NCBI RefSeq assembly: GCF_038096175.1
Contig: NZ_CP151101.1
Coordinates: 124,001 to 188,000, forward strand
Reading direction: 5' to 3'
DNA: 64,000 nucleotides
DNA from: Nostoc sp. UHCC 0302
GTDB taxonomy: Bacteria; Cyanobacteriota; Cyanobacteriia; Cyanobacteriales; Nostocaceae
The position numbers and the translations under genes were made by a program. Of the stretch, positions 9,360 through 17,037 are shown one piece after another. Position 1 is the first letter of the stretch. Each line of letters begins with the position of its first letter. A model generated the notes under the pieces. That model had not been told where the DNA came from. It saw nothing but the letters and a program-made list of their open reading frames with translations, and ran no database searches.

Positions 9360-9650
9360 CTAAAACAGTGATAATTGCCCTGGTGAAATATTGCCTCGCC
9401 CGAATCGGTGGTAGTACAAATGGCAACTACTGCACAATGGGGCAAGGTTTTCTGGACGGTTGTCAGCAGGATCGAAATTGTAGTGATGTACCTGAAGGTT
9501 ATAAACTCTGCGTTGGGATTTAGACAAACCAACAGGCTTTTCATCTGGGCGCAGACAAGGGCGATCGCAACGAGAGCAACGCCAATCAGAAGAATTCTTT
9601 ACAGCAGTAGCAATTTGTTTCCAGTTAGATGGATAGCGGCTTCGGCTCAT
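9360..9650 (-). CDS. HNH endonuclease-like protein
   Basis: A 96-residue protein with all parts of an HNH nuclease fold: a first zinc pair CSRC (about residues 25-28), the catalytic region NLQVHHYNFDPADNRPENLAPLC and the second zinc pair CSSCH. The His-His of VHH supplies the general base and metal ligands. Free-standing HNH proteins of this size occur as phage or homing nucleases and in small defence or repair contexts. The start is the first ATG at 9650, and the gene ends 10 bases from the right end of the IS903-type remnant. The plus-strand frames over it are shadows. The substrate is unknown. Confidence 0.75.
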   Translation of the reverse strand: MSRSRYPSNWKQIATAVKNSSDWRCSRCDRPCLRPDEKPVGLSKSQRRVYNLQVHHYNFDPADNRPENLAPLCSSCHLYYHRFGRGNISPGQLSLF

Positions 9651-9689
9651 ACTCTCCTATTCGACAACTTGAGCGTGAGTAAATTTTAA

Positions 9690-10637
9690 TTAATTAAGAT
9701 ACTCCTTAATGTCGCTTTGTTGACGACGGAGAATTGTTAAAGCTTTATTTTCAAGCTGGCGGATTCGTTCCCGGCTCAAGTTAAGGCGATCGCCAACTTG
9801 AGTCAAACTCAGTTGATGGTCATTCTCTAGCCCGAAACGTAAAGTTAGTACTTCTCGTTGTATTGGGGTTAGGGACGCTAGCAAGTCTTTGAGATTCTGA
9901 CGCATCAATGAAAAATTTAATTGTTCATCTGGAGAAACATTTTCGTCAGCTAAAAGTTCGCTTAATTCCGTATCCTGCTCACTGCCAACGCGCATTTCTA
10001 AAGAAACTAGCTTTCGGTCTGCTTGAATATATTCTCGAACCTGCTCTGGTTTAACCTTTAATTCTTCAGCAATCTCTACCACAGTCGGTTTCCGACCCAA
10101 GGACTGGGATAATTCCCGTTTTATTTTCTTGATTTTATTCAGCTTTTCGTTGATATGAATAGGCAAACGAATAGTTCGTGATTGTTCGGCGATCGCTCGT
10201 GTGATTGACTGCATAACCCACCAGTAGACATAAGTTGAAAGTTTGTAGCCCTTATTTGGGTCAAATTTTTCAACGCCACGGTATAAGCCAAGTGTACCCT
10301 CCTGAATCAAGTCAAGAAATTCTAAGTTTCGGTTCTGGTACTTTTTAGCAACAGAAACTACCAAGCGGAGGTTAGCAGTCACCATTTTCTGCTTCGCTCG
10401 TTCCCCCTGATGAATAATTGACTCTATTTCAGCTTCAGTTTTACCAAGAGCCGCTGCTAATTCCCCTGCTGTTAGTTTTCGGTTGAGTTGAAGTGCAATC
10501 ACTTGCCGCTGCTGTTCAATTGCCATCATCTGTTGCACAAGCCTAGCATAGGAAATTTCCTGTTCAGGAGTCAGCAGAGGGTAGCGAGCGATTTCTTTTA
10601 AATACGAGCGAACTAAATCGGGAGTTGCACTAGTCAT
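9690..10637 (-). CDS. RNA polymerase sigma factor, group 2 sigma-70 (SigB/SigD-like)
   Basis: A 315-residue sigma-70 with region 1.2 at the start (DLVRSYLKEIARYPLLTPEQE), region 2 core-binding and -10 recognition (LRLVVSVAKKYQNRN, FLDLIQEGTLGLYRGVEKFD, YKLSTYVYWWVMQSITRAI), region 3 (HINEKLNKIKKI, SLGRKPTVVEIAEEL) and region 4 (LTLRFGLEND, LSRERIRQLENKAL). It lacks the long acidic N-terminus of the housekeeping SigA, so it belongs to the non-essential group 2 factors that cyanobacteria use for stress, nitrogen and circadian responses. The closest subgroup cannot be settled by eye. It is a single gene, about 40 bases beyond the HNH gene start, on the same strand. Confidence 0.92.
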   Translation of the reverse strand: MTSATPDLVRSYLKEIARYPLLTPEQEISYARLVQQMMAIEQQRQVIALQLNRKLTAGELAAALGKTEAEIESIIHQGERAKQKMVTANLRLVVSVAKKYQNRNLEFLDLIQEGTLGLYRGVEKFDPNKGYKLSTYVYWWVMQSITRAIAEQSRTIRLPIHINEKLNKIKKIKRELSQSLGRKPTVVEIAEELKVKPEQVREYIQADRKLVSLEMRVGSEQDTELSELLADENVSPDEQLNFSLMRQNLKDLLASLTPIQREVLTLRFGLENDHQLSLTQVGDRLNLSRERIRQLENKALTILRRQQSDIKEYLN

Positions 10638-11007
10638 ACTTTCAATTAATTGTGATGAATGTTTTTATTTGTTGTTTGAGATAAATATTTTATTTCACGG
10701 ATTAGCTAATAAATCAAATCCTAATCATAGACTTAGGGCTATATTTATTTTTGGCGAACAAATTTATATACATAATACTTTAGTTTTTTAAATAGGTAAA
10801 TAGTAAAAGCTGCGCTATTCTCAAAATGAGCTTTAAAACAACGAAGAAATTTAGCTAATTTCAGAAAAATAAACGCTACGCTATTTCTAAAGTGAAGTCC
10901 CCTCTTCAAGAGAGGAACTGTTCAAAGTCCCTTCATATTTGAACAAGCCTTCAAAACGCTTTGCGTACATCAATTGAAAAATACAAATACTTAGTTGAGA
11001 AATAATC
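10638..11007. other. AT-rich intergenic region between divergent genes
   Basis: This 370-bp stretch separates the minus-strand sigma factor from the plus-strand small operon and must hold both promoters. A short palindrome (CCTCTTCAAGAGAGG near 10900) is visible. No gene is seen. Confidence 0.3.
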
Positions 11008-11457
11008 ATGGATATGCAATCTGCGCTTACCTTGACAATCGTAGTTATCTTTTGGGCATTCGTTAATCTCGTTATATTCCAGTTCATTACTGGACTATTT
11101 GTATCTGCTACTGGAGCTAATAACCTGGTTTCAGTTAGCAATGTAAATGTAGTTGCTCCTATAATACCAGTATCAGTATCAGAGGTAATCACACCACAAG
11201 TTCAGACTTTTGAAGAATTACCCGATCCTTGGTCATTAGAAACTGAAGTTGTTCATCATAACAGTAATGAAGCAGTTGTTCTCTCACTCCCTACATTGAG
11301 ATTGCTGCCTCCAGTTCAAGAAATTTCATTACAACCAAAACGTGTTAATCGCTCAAAGAAATCTGACAATGTTGCCAACAAGTCACCGAAAACTAAAAAG
11401 GCTGAAGTAAAGTCTCCAGGCAAATGCAAGCCAGTCAAACCGCGTAAAGCTGCATAA
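11008..11457 (+). CDS. Membrane-anchored protein with basic C-terminal tail, unknown function
   Basis: The 149-residue product has one N-terminal transmembrane helix (residues 6-33, LTLTIVVIFWAFVNLVIFQFITGLF), a mid region without motifs, and a strongly lysine-rich tail (RVNRSKKSDNVANKSPKTKKAEVKSPGKCKPVKPRKAA) resembling histone-H1-like tails that bind nucleic acid or anionic polymers. Its stop is immediately followed by the ATG of the next gene (11458), so the two are almost certainly cotranscribed and coupled. I know no named family for it. The helix and basic tail are seen directly; nucleic-acid binding is inference. Confidence 0.55.
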   Translation: MDMQSALTLTIVVIFWAFVNLVIFQFITGLFVSATGANNLVSVSNVNVVAPIIPVSVSEVITPQVQTFEELPDPWSLETEVVHHNSNEAVVLSLPTLRLLPPVQEISLQPKRVNRSKKSDNVANKSPKTKKAEVKSPGKCKPVKPRKAA

Positions 11458-11730
11458 ATGATCTCTACATACTGTTGTTTAGCGGTTGCCCTGAATCATG
11501 TTCCGGGCAATCACTCCTTACTCCAAGCAGCAAGATTTAAATTAGGAATTGCTGTTAATTGTGCTAAGGAATATGACAAAGCTTGGCACTCTATTATTTG
11601 GATTCAGTCCAATGCTCGAACTAAAAGAAGAGTACGCGAAAAATTAAACCATTTGGCATTTGACTGCTATACCCATTTTCTTGAAGCTGTTGATTACCTC
11701 AATCAATATGCAGACTTAATGGATGAGTAA
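11458..11730 (+). CDS. Hypothetical protein, 90 aa, coupled to preceding gene
   Basis: It begins directly at the stop codon of the preceding membrane protein and ends just before a stem-loop, so it is the second gene of a two-gene operon. The product is mostly helical (LLQAARFKLGIAVNCAKEYDKAWHSIIWIQ, RRVREKLNHLAFDCYTHFLEAVDYLNQY) and somewhat reminiscent of a helical-repeat protein, but no motif is diagnostic. There is no signal peptide. Function unknown; reality is supported by operon position and the following terminator. Confidence 0.5.
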   Translation: MISTYCCLAVALNHVPGNHSLLQAARFKLGIAVNCAKEYDKAWHSIIWIQSNARTKRRVREKLNHLAFDCYTHFLEAVDYLNQYADLMDE

Positions 11731-11737
11731 AGTAATC

Positions 11738-11766
11738 AACCACCCTGCGGGTTCAGCAGGGTGGTT
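11738..11766 (+). terminator. Stem-loop terminator
   Basis: AACCACCCTGC is paired with GCAGGGTGGTT around a short GGGTTCA loop, seven bases after the stop codon of 11458-11730. The GC-rich stem is followed by only a short T run, so termination may be partial. Confidence 0.7.
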
Positions 11767-11859
11767 TGAAGTGAATTGCATTACAGTGACTTTTATTTGT
11801 CGCTGTGCCAAATTACTGCCATTAAGGCTGTAATGCTTGCATTCAAAGAGTGTTTATTT

Positions 11860-11970
11860 GGCGTTGCTAAATCGAAATATGAATTCCTCAAATGATACTC
11901 CTTTAACTCTTATTTTTGGAGTTTTTGCACCTTTGGGTGAGGCAAATTCATATTCTTAATCAGCAACACC
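11860..11970. repeat. MITE-like inverted repeat (GGCGTTGCT ends)
   Basis: The left arm GGCGTTGCTAAATCGAAATA and the complement of the right arm, GGTGTTGCTGATTAAGAATA, continue into a shared ATGAATT...CCTCA, giving arms of about 33 bases around a 40-base centre. GGYGTTGCTGA-type ends are familiar from cyanobacterial IS elements. No coding sequence is inside and I see no clear target duplication. Confidence 0.55.
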
Positions 11971-12196
11971 CATATCTTGTACCTAGTCGAACAAACTGGT
12001 AAAAGGCAAATAAGAAGTACAAAAATGTGATGGTAGATGAATGACAAGTATTAAGCATAGTTAAGTTATATAATACTCTAACTTGATAGTGATATTACAT
12101 AGATATTTTCCCAAGTAGCAACCTCCGGGGATGACGCTTTACATGATTCGGTATGGCGATCGCACATCAGGGGCGTAATGAATGCGTCATTCTTCC

Positions 12197-12892
12197 CTAG
12201 TAGAGTGGTGGCGGGTTTTGACAGATTTGGTCTGATGTAAGAGTAGACATATTGAAAGATTTCCACTCTTCTGTTACGTACTTAAACTTACCAATAGCTA
12301 TATCATCGACTGTGCATTCGCTCCACTTACTAGCTAAGTCAAGCCAGTAATCGCCGCCCATGCTTAGCAAATAGAGAGCTTTAGAGCGATCATCCTCTCC
12401 TTCGGTATTATCAAGTACCAACCGCGCTTGCACAGTCGTAAAGATACCTGCCACGTCGCAAGGATCGATTGTAACCCGATCACCGGGACACCAGAAGTGA
12501 AAGTTGTATCCATTGCCTGCCTTAACTGAAATACTACCATCCTGCTCGTAACGAATATCCGCGGTTTGGCTCTGATTTTCGGTAAAATCCTCTCGATATG
12601 CAGCCCCTTCAACTGCTGTTGAACTTTGGAGGCAATACCATTTCTTCTCTTTCTTACTAAGCATATAAGCCTGGATATTTTTTATTTGAACCCGCGTATT
12701 AGCAGCAGTATTACCTTCGGCAGCTTCATATAATTGTCCCCATGCCATCATGGTTCTAAAACCTCGTGGCTTGTTCCCCATATTTATACGAGGAGCACAT
12801 GCCCAATCAAAACTTGCTGGAACCCCATGTGGTATTCCTTCATGAGGCGGCTTCATATCGTTGATGATAGTTGCGATCAAATTGTTTGTCAT
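12197..12892 (-). CDS. Conserved-looking protein of unknown function, 231 aa
   Basis: A full-length frame from ATG with good coding character. The N-terminal part has IPHGVPASFDWACAPRINMGNKPRGFRTMMAWGQLYEAAEGN, then KNIQAYMLSKKEKKWYCLQSS, GYNFHFWCPGDRVTIDPCDVAGIFTTVQARLVL and a C-terminal GGDYWLDL. The aromatic-rich, beta-strand-like pattern suggests an extracellular or carbohydrate-related beta-sandwich, but no signal peptide is present and I do not recognise the family. It lies alone on the minus strand, about 440 bases before a double-glycine leader peptide gene. The shadow frames on both strands are ignored. Confidence 0.55.
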   Translation of the reverse strand: MTNNLIATIINDMKPPHEGIPHGVPASFDWACAPRINMGNKPRGFRTMMAWGQLYEAAEGNTAANTRVQIKNIQAYMLSKKEKKWYCLQSSTAVEGAAYREDFTENQSQTADIRYEQDGSISVKAGNGYNFHFWCPGDRVTIDPCDVAGIFTTVQARLVLDNTEGEDDRSKALYLLSMGGDYWLDLASKWSECTVDDIAIGKFKYVTEEWKSFNMSTLTSDQICQNPPPLY

Positions 12893-13201
12893 ATAATTCT
12901 ATGCATTTACTTTGAAGCTAAAACAACAGCTAAGAGTAATGACAAAGATTTAGAAAAGTACATACAATTTTTTGATTGATATGTCATTTTTCTTTACCAT
13001 AGCAATCCTTTTGAGTTACGAACAAGGCAAGCTAATTACAGCAAAAAAATTCAGTAATTTAGTTTTCATTACCATGCTTCCGCTTTCCTCACCCAACTTG
13101 ATAAACGATTGATCCAATCCACTATTATATTTTTAATGTCGTGAGCAATGCCATTCCTTATAGCAACGCTTACGCCAGTAACAGTGCCGATCACGCTTAC
13201 G

Positions 13202-13333
13202 TCAACGTTCGTACTCGTCGCCATAGTTATGGTCGTTGTGCCGATCATCATCTTTTCTACCTCCAGATAGCAATTGCTGTTGCTCTTTAGATAAATCTAC
13301 TAACAAATCAGATGTAAGAATTTGGGCTTGCAT
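13202..13333 (-). CDS. Short peptide with double-glycine leader (bacteriocin-like precursor)
   Basis: From the ATG at 13333 the frame gives a 43-residue peptide. The first 25 residues, with LVDLSKEQQQLLSGG at the end, match the double-glycine leader used by peptidase-containing ABC exporters and seen in cyanobacterial CTB/nif11-like precursor families. The remaining 18 residues are extremely charged (RKDDDRHNDHNYGDEYER). The longer frame start at 13393 adds 20 residues unlike a leader. A short AGAGA lies before the internal ATG. No exporter or modifying enzyme is adjacent. An overlapping minus-strand frame ends at 13069 and could represent a frameshifted continuation. The leader is the evidence; activity is inferred. 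Confidence 0.5.
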   Translation of the reverse strand: MQAQILTSDLLVDLSKEQQQLLSGGRKDDDRHNDHNYGDEYER

Positions 13334-13482
13334 AAGTGTTGTCTCTGTTATATAAATTACTTTCGTCAAACCATACTGCGTTGAAATATTCAAAGCACCT
13401 AAAATTTAGATTTGGCTGCTTTTAACAGATCAACGATTGATTGAAGCTGTCATCAAGTACCGTTAGCATCATCAACAGCTTC

Positions 13483-13537
13483 TATTTCTTATAACGAATA
13501 CCAAAGCTAAATTATTCCAAAAATTGCAAAAAAGTTT
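13483..13537 (+). repeat. Left arm of 55-bp inverted repeat pair
   Basis: Starting CTATTTCTTATAACGAATAC, this stretch matches the reverse complement of 16476-16532 with about six mismatches over 55 bases, including 24 identical bases at the outer end and the inner TTGCAAAAAAGTTT. The pair brackets the sigma factor cassette at 14727-16194. Confidence 0.75.
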
Positions 13538-14726
13538 AGGAGTTGCACAAAAGCTATTAAGGCACAGTTCGGTGGTTAAGGCAAAACAACTGTTGGTGCA
13601 ACAAATTTAAGTACAAGCAGATATATCGAGAATTTTGTAGCTATCATAGATACAGCAACCAGCTTGATAAACTATTAGTTAGTTGCTAATTTTTTAGCAT
13701 GCTTCACAAACTTCAACAGGTCACAGATGTAATCACACTTAAGATAAAAGATGAGCGGTTAAACGCTCTGCAATAAGTGGCGCAAATATTAGAGTTTCGG
13801 AGCGATGCCTAGTTATCTCAGCGAAATGTGCTGCTCCCCTAGTAAAAATATTCAAACTTGGGAAGATTAGACTTACTTTAAGTAATAGAATTATTGATAT
13901 TTTCCTGTTTGCAGATATCCTTAGAAGATTATTAAAAATTAGCGCTAATTTTGCCTCATACTCTACAACAGTTTTAATAGTAAATATTCCAAATAGCTTG
14001 AAGATAAATAACTATTTTTGAAGAAATCTAAACTATTGCGTTTCTTGTTACAATATTCATCTAATCTTCAAATTAAAATAACAGTTTTATATCTTTGCTA
14101 GTTTACGTTCTGAAGCTGAGCAGTACTATGGAACGGAGAATTTAGATGTGATCAAGAAAAAGTCCGGCAATATGTAAGCTCAGTTAGCTTCATATCTAAA
14201 CACGGCTTACTTAACAGTTACGCTTGTCTGATTTCCATGTATCTAAAGAAGTAAAACGCGATTACTTTGGAATGATATTTTTTGACACTAGCTTCATCTA
14301 AATCCTAATCATTATTTTTTGTAAAAAAGTGTAGTGTCACTATGATAAAAATCTTGATCAGAGGTAAGTTAAAAAAGATATAAATTGAACACTACTGGTT
14401 GTAATTCTAAAGCTGCAAGAATGACCAGCATGTAGTTCGAGGATTCACAATACTTTTAACTGCTGGGTTAAACTCGAACCTCCTTACATTATTGTTAGTC
14501 CTAGAAGACAGGCTAACGTCAATTAGCATAAAGCACTTTACAGTTCTTCCGGTAGGGTTTGTAGCGCGTAATCAGTAGCAAACAAACCCTTTTACCAGCA
14601 AGAGATCAAAGGATGAAATACAACATTTAGACATGCTGCAATTGCTAAATAACTGGGTTAACTTGCAGTGGTTTGAGCAAAAACTACACTAATACACACA
14701 ATGTCCAAGCGAAAAGGACGTGCCAG
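13538..14726. other. 1.2-kb AT-rich region with no convincing gene
   Basis: No open frame of useful length was found on either strand. A short helical-looking peptide frame is present near 13500-13610 but has no support. Upstream of the ECF-like sigma gene the region presumably holds its promoter; a GTTCTTCCGGTAGGGTTTG patch near 14544 precedes a long AT-rich lead. It may contain remnants of the element bounded by the 55-bp inverted repeats. Confidence 0.3.
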
Positions 14727-15374
14727 ATGTTATCACAACAGCAATCAGAGTGTTATTACGAGGAAATTCTACACGACTCGTACTATTGCCACAAACTAGA
14801 GCAGATTGCTCGTAAATACACTAAGGAGATTAGCTTATCTTGGGAGGATGCTGTTCAAGCAGTTCATTTAAAAATTTTTCAGACTATTCAAGCTGGAAAA
14901 TTTCAATCAAGGGAATTAGAACAGTTTTATCACTGGGCATTTACAGTAGCTAAATGTGAAGTCATTGATTTTGTTCGTAAAGAAAGACTGCGAAATTATC
15001 AAAGTTTAGATTGCACTATTCCTGAGACAGATATAGCTCTGCTAGATACAATTCCTGATGAATACAATATTTTAGACGCAGCAGAGCGTGCAGATTTGAT
15101 TATTAAAGCGGTAGAGGCAATTTACCAGCTTGATCAAAAGTACCCTTATCAAAAATATCTTAAACTATGGCAAGGGAAGATTGACGAAAAAACACAAACG
15201 CAAATTGCAACTGATCTAGGAGTTAGCCAGAGTGAAGTCTGTAAACGTTGGCGAGAACTGGTAGAACGAATTGCTGAGGCGTTAGGATTATTCAAATTTG
15301 AAAACGTTAAGCAAAAACAGCAAGCAATTGACAAGCAGAAAACAACACATGAGTACTCAAGAAATCAATGGTAA
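14727..15374 (+). CDS. ECF-like sigma-70 family RNA polymerase sigma factor
   Basis: The chosen ATG at 14727 is preceded by AAAAGGA at good spacing; the longer TTG start at 14673 is less likely. The 215-residue product shows sigma region 2 (LSWEDAVQAVHLKIFQTI, FYHWAFTVAKCEVIDFVRKERL) and region 4 with a helix-turn-helix (KIDEKTQTQIATDLGVSQSEVCKRWRELVERI), without regions 1 and 3, as in ECF factors. It redirects RNA polymerase to a specific set of promoters. No anti-sigma factor with a zinc-finger motif is next to it; the following gene (15526) is an unrecognised 222-residue protein that could be a partner. Family call firm, regulon unknown. Confidence 0.82.
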   Translation: MLSQQQSECYYEEILHDSYYCHKLEQIARKYTKEISLSWEDAVQAVHLKIFQTIQAGKFQSRELEQFYHWAFTVAKCEVIDFVRKERLRNYQSLDCTIPETDIALLDTIPDEYNILDAAERADLIIKAVEAIYQLDQKYPYQKYLKLWQGKIDEKTQTQIATDLGVSQSEVCKRWRELVERIAEALGLFKFENVKQKQQAIDKQKTTHEYSRNQW

Positions 15375-15525
15375 ATCAATAGCTCATATATTTGTTGTTG
15401 CTCAAATTTGTAAAGATTTAAACGAGCCGTCATAATTGGGCGTGCTCGTTCGTTAACTAATATATAAATACAATCACACTTCAAATCCCCAACATTAAGA
15501 CATCTTCGTTGGGTTTTACAAACTT

Positions 15526-16194
15526 ATGCGTATAAATAGGAATAATACACAAAGTACTAACAGACCAATCCCACAGCCTGGAGAAATCTGGGAAGTTAGT
15601 CGTTTGGTGCAAAGCCCTCTAGAGTTCTCAAATGAAGAGCAACAATCTTTGTATCCCTCTTCAGTACAAAGATTTTTAGCAGGAAATTCACCACCGCGCT
15701 ATGTGATGATTACCGAAGAACCTGAAGCATCAGTAGAAAAAGAACAACAGTGGGCAATTGTCATTGTAATGTTTTTATCCGTTAAAACAGAGTTTCTCAA
15801 CGATGTGGATTTGTTGATTCCTTCAGAGATATCTGGGGTTGGACAAGATTTACTAGCTGAGACTTGGCATCTTATTCCTGCATTAACTTGTAACTTATTA
15901 CAACCAGTTGGGAAAAAGCTCTCCCGCGAGATTTATAATCACTTGCTGGCAGTAGGAGATTATTACCACGGGTTAATCGAGGAACTACCAGTAGTGTTGG
16001 AAACTCGTCGCTTGGGATTAGTAAGTGGAAATTTAGATGCTGCCAAGAACTCAGCAATTCAAGTTTTTCATCAACAAGAGGAAGCTTGGAGTGATGTGTT
16101 GACAGTGCCAGTGGCAGCTTACCAGACTTACTTGGAAAGTATAAAGTTTACGAATGCAGTATTAGACGAAGCATTGCATCTAGAACAAGAGTGA
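15526..16194 (+). CDS. Unknown protein downstream of ECF sigma factor
   Basis: A 222-residue soluble protein starting with RPIPQPGEIWEVSRLVQSP, then PPRYVMITEEPE, WAIVIVMFLSVKTEFLNDVDLLIPSEISG and ETWHLIPALTCNLLQPVGKKLSREIYNHLLAVGDYYHG. The early GEIW...YVMI...DLLIPSE layout is faintly like the SH3-type barrel of PemK/MazF proteins, but length and detail differ and I would not name it so. It lies 151 bases after the ECF-like sigma gene, same strand, inside the same pair of inverted repeats, so it may be the factor's partner or target. No membrane segment is present, arguing against a classical membrane anti-sigma factor. Confidence 0.6.
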   Translation: MRINRNNTQSTNRPIPQPGEIWEVSRLVQSPLEFSNEEQQSLYPSSVQRFLAGNSPPRYVMITEEPEASVEKEQQWAIVIVMFLSVKTEFLNDVDLLIPSEISGVGQDLLAETWHLIPALTCNLLQPVGKKLSREIYNHLLAVGDYYHGLIEELPVVLETRRLGLVSGNLDAAKNSAIQVFHQQEEAWSDVLTVPVAAYQTYLESIKFTNAVLDEALHLEQE

Positions 16195-16475
16195 GCAGAA
16201 GTTTTTCGTACAAAACATGAGTATTGTTCAGTCGGTAAATGCACAACATTCTTGAGCCTGAATATAAAGGAATGTAAACTCGTATTATGCATTTGGAGTT
16301 TGTATGTCCTGGCTTGGATTGTAAGAATGCAAATATCCTAACGAGCTAACGTAAGCCTTCTATAGTTTACCGTATAATAAAATCCATAAACCCTTCAATT
16401 CAAGTATTAGTAGTTGAAATTTCTGGTTTTTAGAAAACACGGTAAAGACATAAAAAATTCATCCTGCAACGCTAC

Positions 16476-16532
16476 AAACTTTTTTGCAAATTTAGGAATA
16501 TTTTGCGTTTGGTATTCGTTATAAGAAATAGT
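16476..16532 (-). repeat. Right arm of 55-bp inverted repeat pair
   Basis: Reverse complement of 13483-13537 (about 49 of 55 matches), with the outermost 24 bases identical. See the left arm for the element it may bound. No matching target duplication was found outside the two arms. Confidence 0.75.
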
Positions 16533-16719
16533 GGCTACTCACTACGAGTAAGTTCTAAGCTGTTCAGCATTTAAAGTGGGAATTTTAGGCGCTGAAACCC
16601 TTGTCTAGCTTAAATCACTTCAGAAATTTAGATGCCGATCAGCTTAAAGCGTCCACATCTGAATGGCACTAAATTGAGCGCAAAGCCCTGATATAACTGG
16701 CTTTAGGGTGTGGGGTGTT

Positions 16720-16872
16720 TGACTTTTCACGGGAAGTCCTCAAACAACAGAACTACGTTACTTTTTCCACAGGCTTATTATCAATAACTTGAAGCTAATG
16801 ACAATAAGTAACGAAAGAATAGGGGCTTGAGAAAACGTTAAAATCACCTTTTCCACATAACGTGAAAAGTCA
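16720..16872. repeat. MITE-like element with 12-bp perfect terminal inverted repeats
   Basis: TGACTTTTCACG and its perfect complement lie 129 bases apart. Inside, GTTACTTTTTCCACA and AATAAGTAAC give a second partial pairing. It is non-coding, so either a MITE or a remnant of an IS with TGACTTTTCACG ends. Confidence 0.45.
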
Positions 16873-17037
16873 GGTGGGGTGTAGGGTGTGGGGAATTAAG
16901 AAGATGTTGAACTCCTTGACGCAACTAAAATTTAGTTGTCTTAAACACTACAGCTACTCAGCCACCCCTAACATCCTGCCTTGACGAAGTTTAAGCTTTT
17001 ATTAGTGCCATTCGATTATAAGACATGGAGAACTTCA

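Larger units (their letters stand above)
16195..17037. other. Intergenic region with nested inverted repeats
   Basis: This 840-bp stretch contains no gene. It holds the right arm of the 55-bp inverted repeat (16476-16532) and a second repeat with perfect 12-base arms TGACTTTTCACG (16720-16731) and CGTGAAAAGTCA (16861-16872). GGGTGTGGGGTG runs lie outside each arm of the second repeat. Confidence 0.5.

Noticed and set aside
9317-9689. Plus-strand frames across the HNH gene
   Set aside because: They are antisense shadows; the minus-strand frame has the complete HNH zinc and catalytic motifs.
13069-13251. 60-codon frame overlapping the double-glycine peptide as a separate gene
   Set aside because: The Thr/Val-rich start is out-of-frame reading of the peptide gene; at most a frameshifted continuation, so not listed as a gene.
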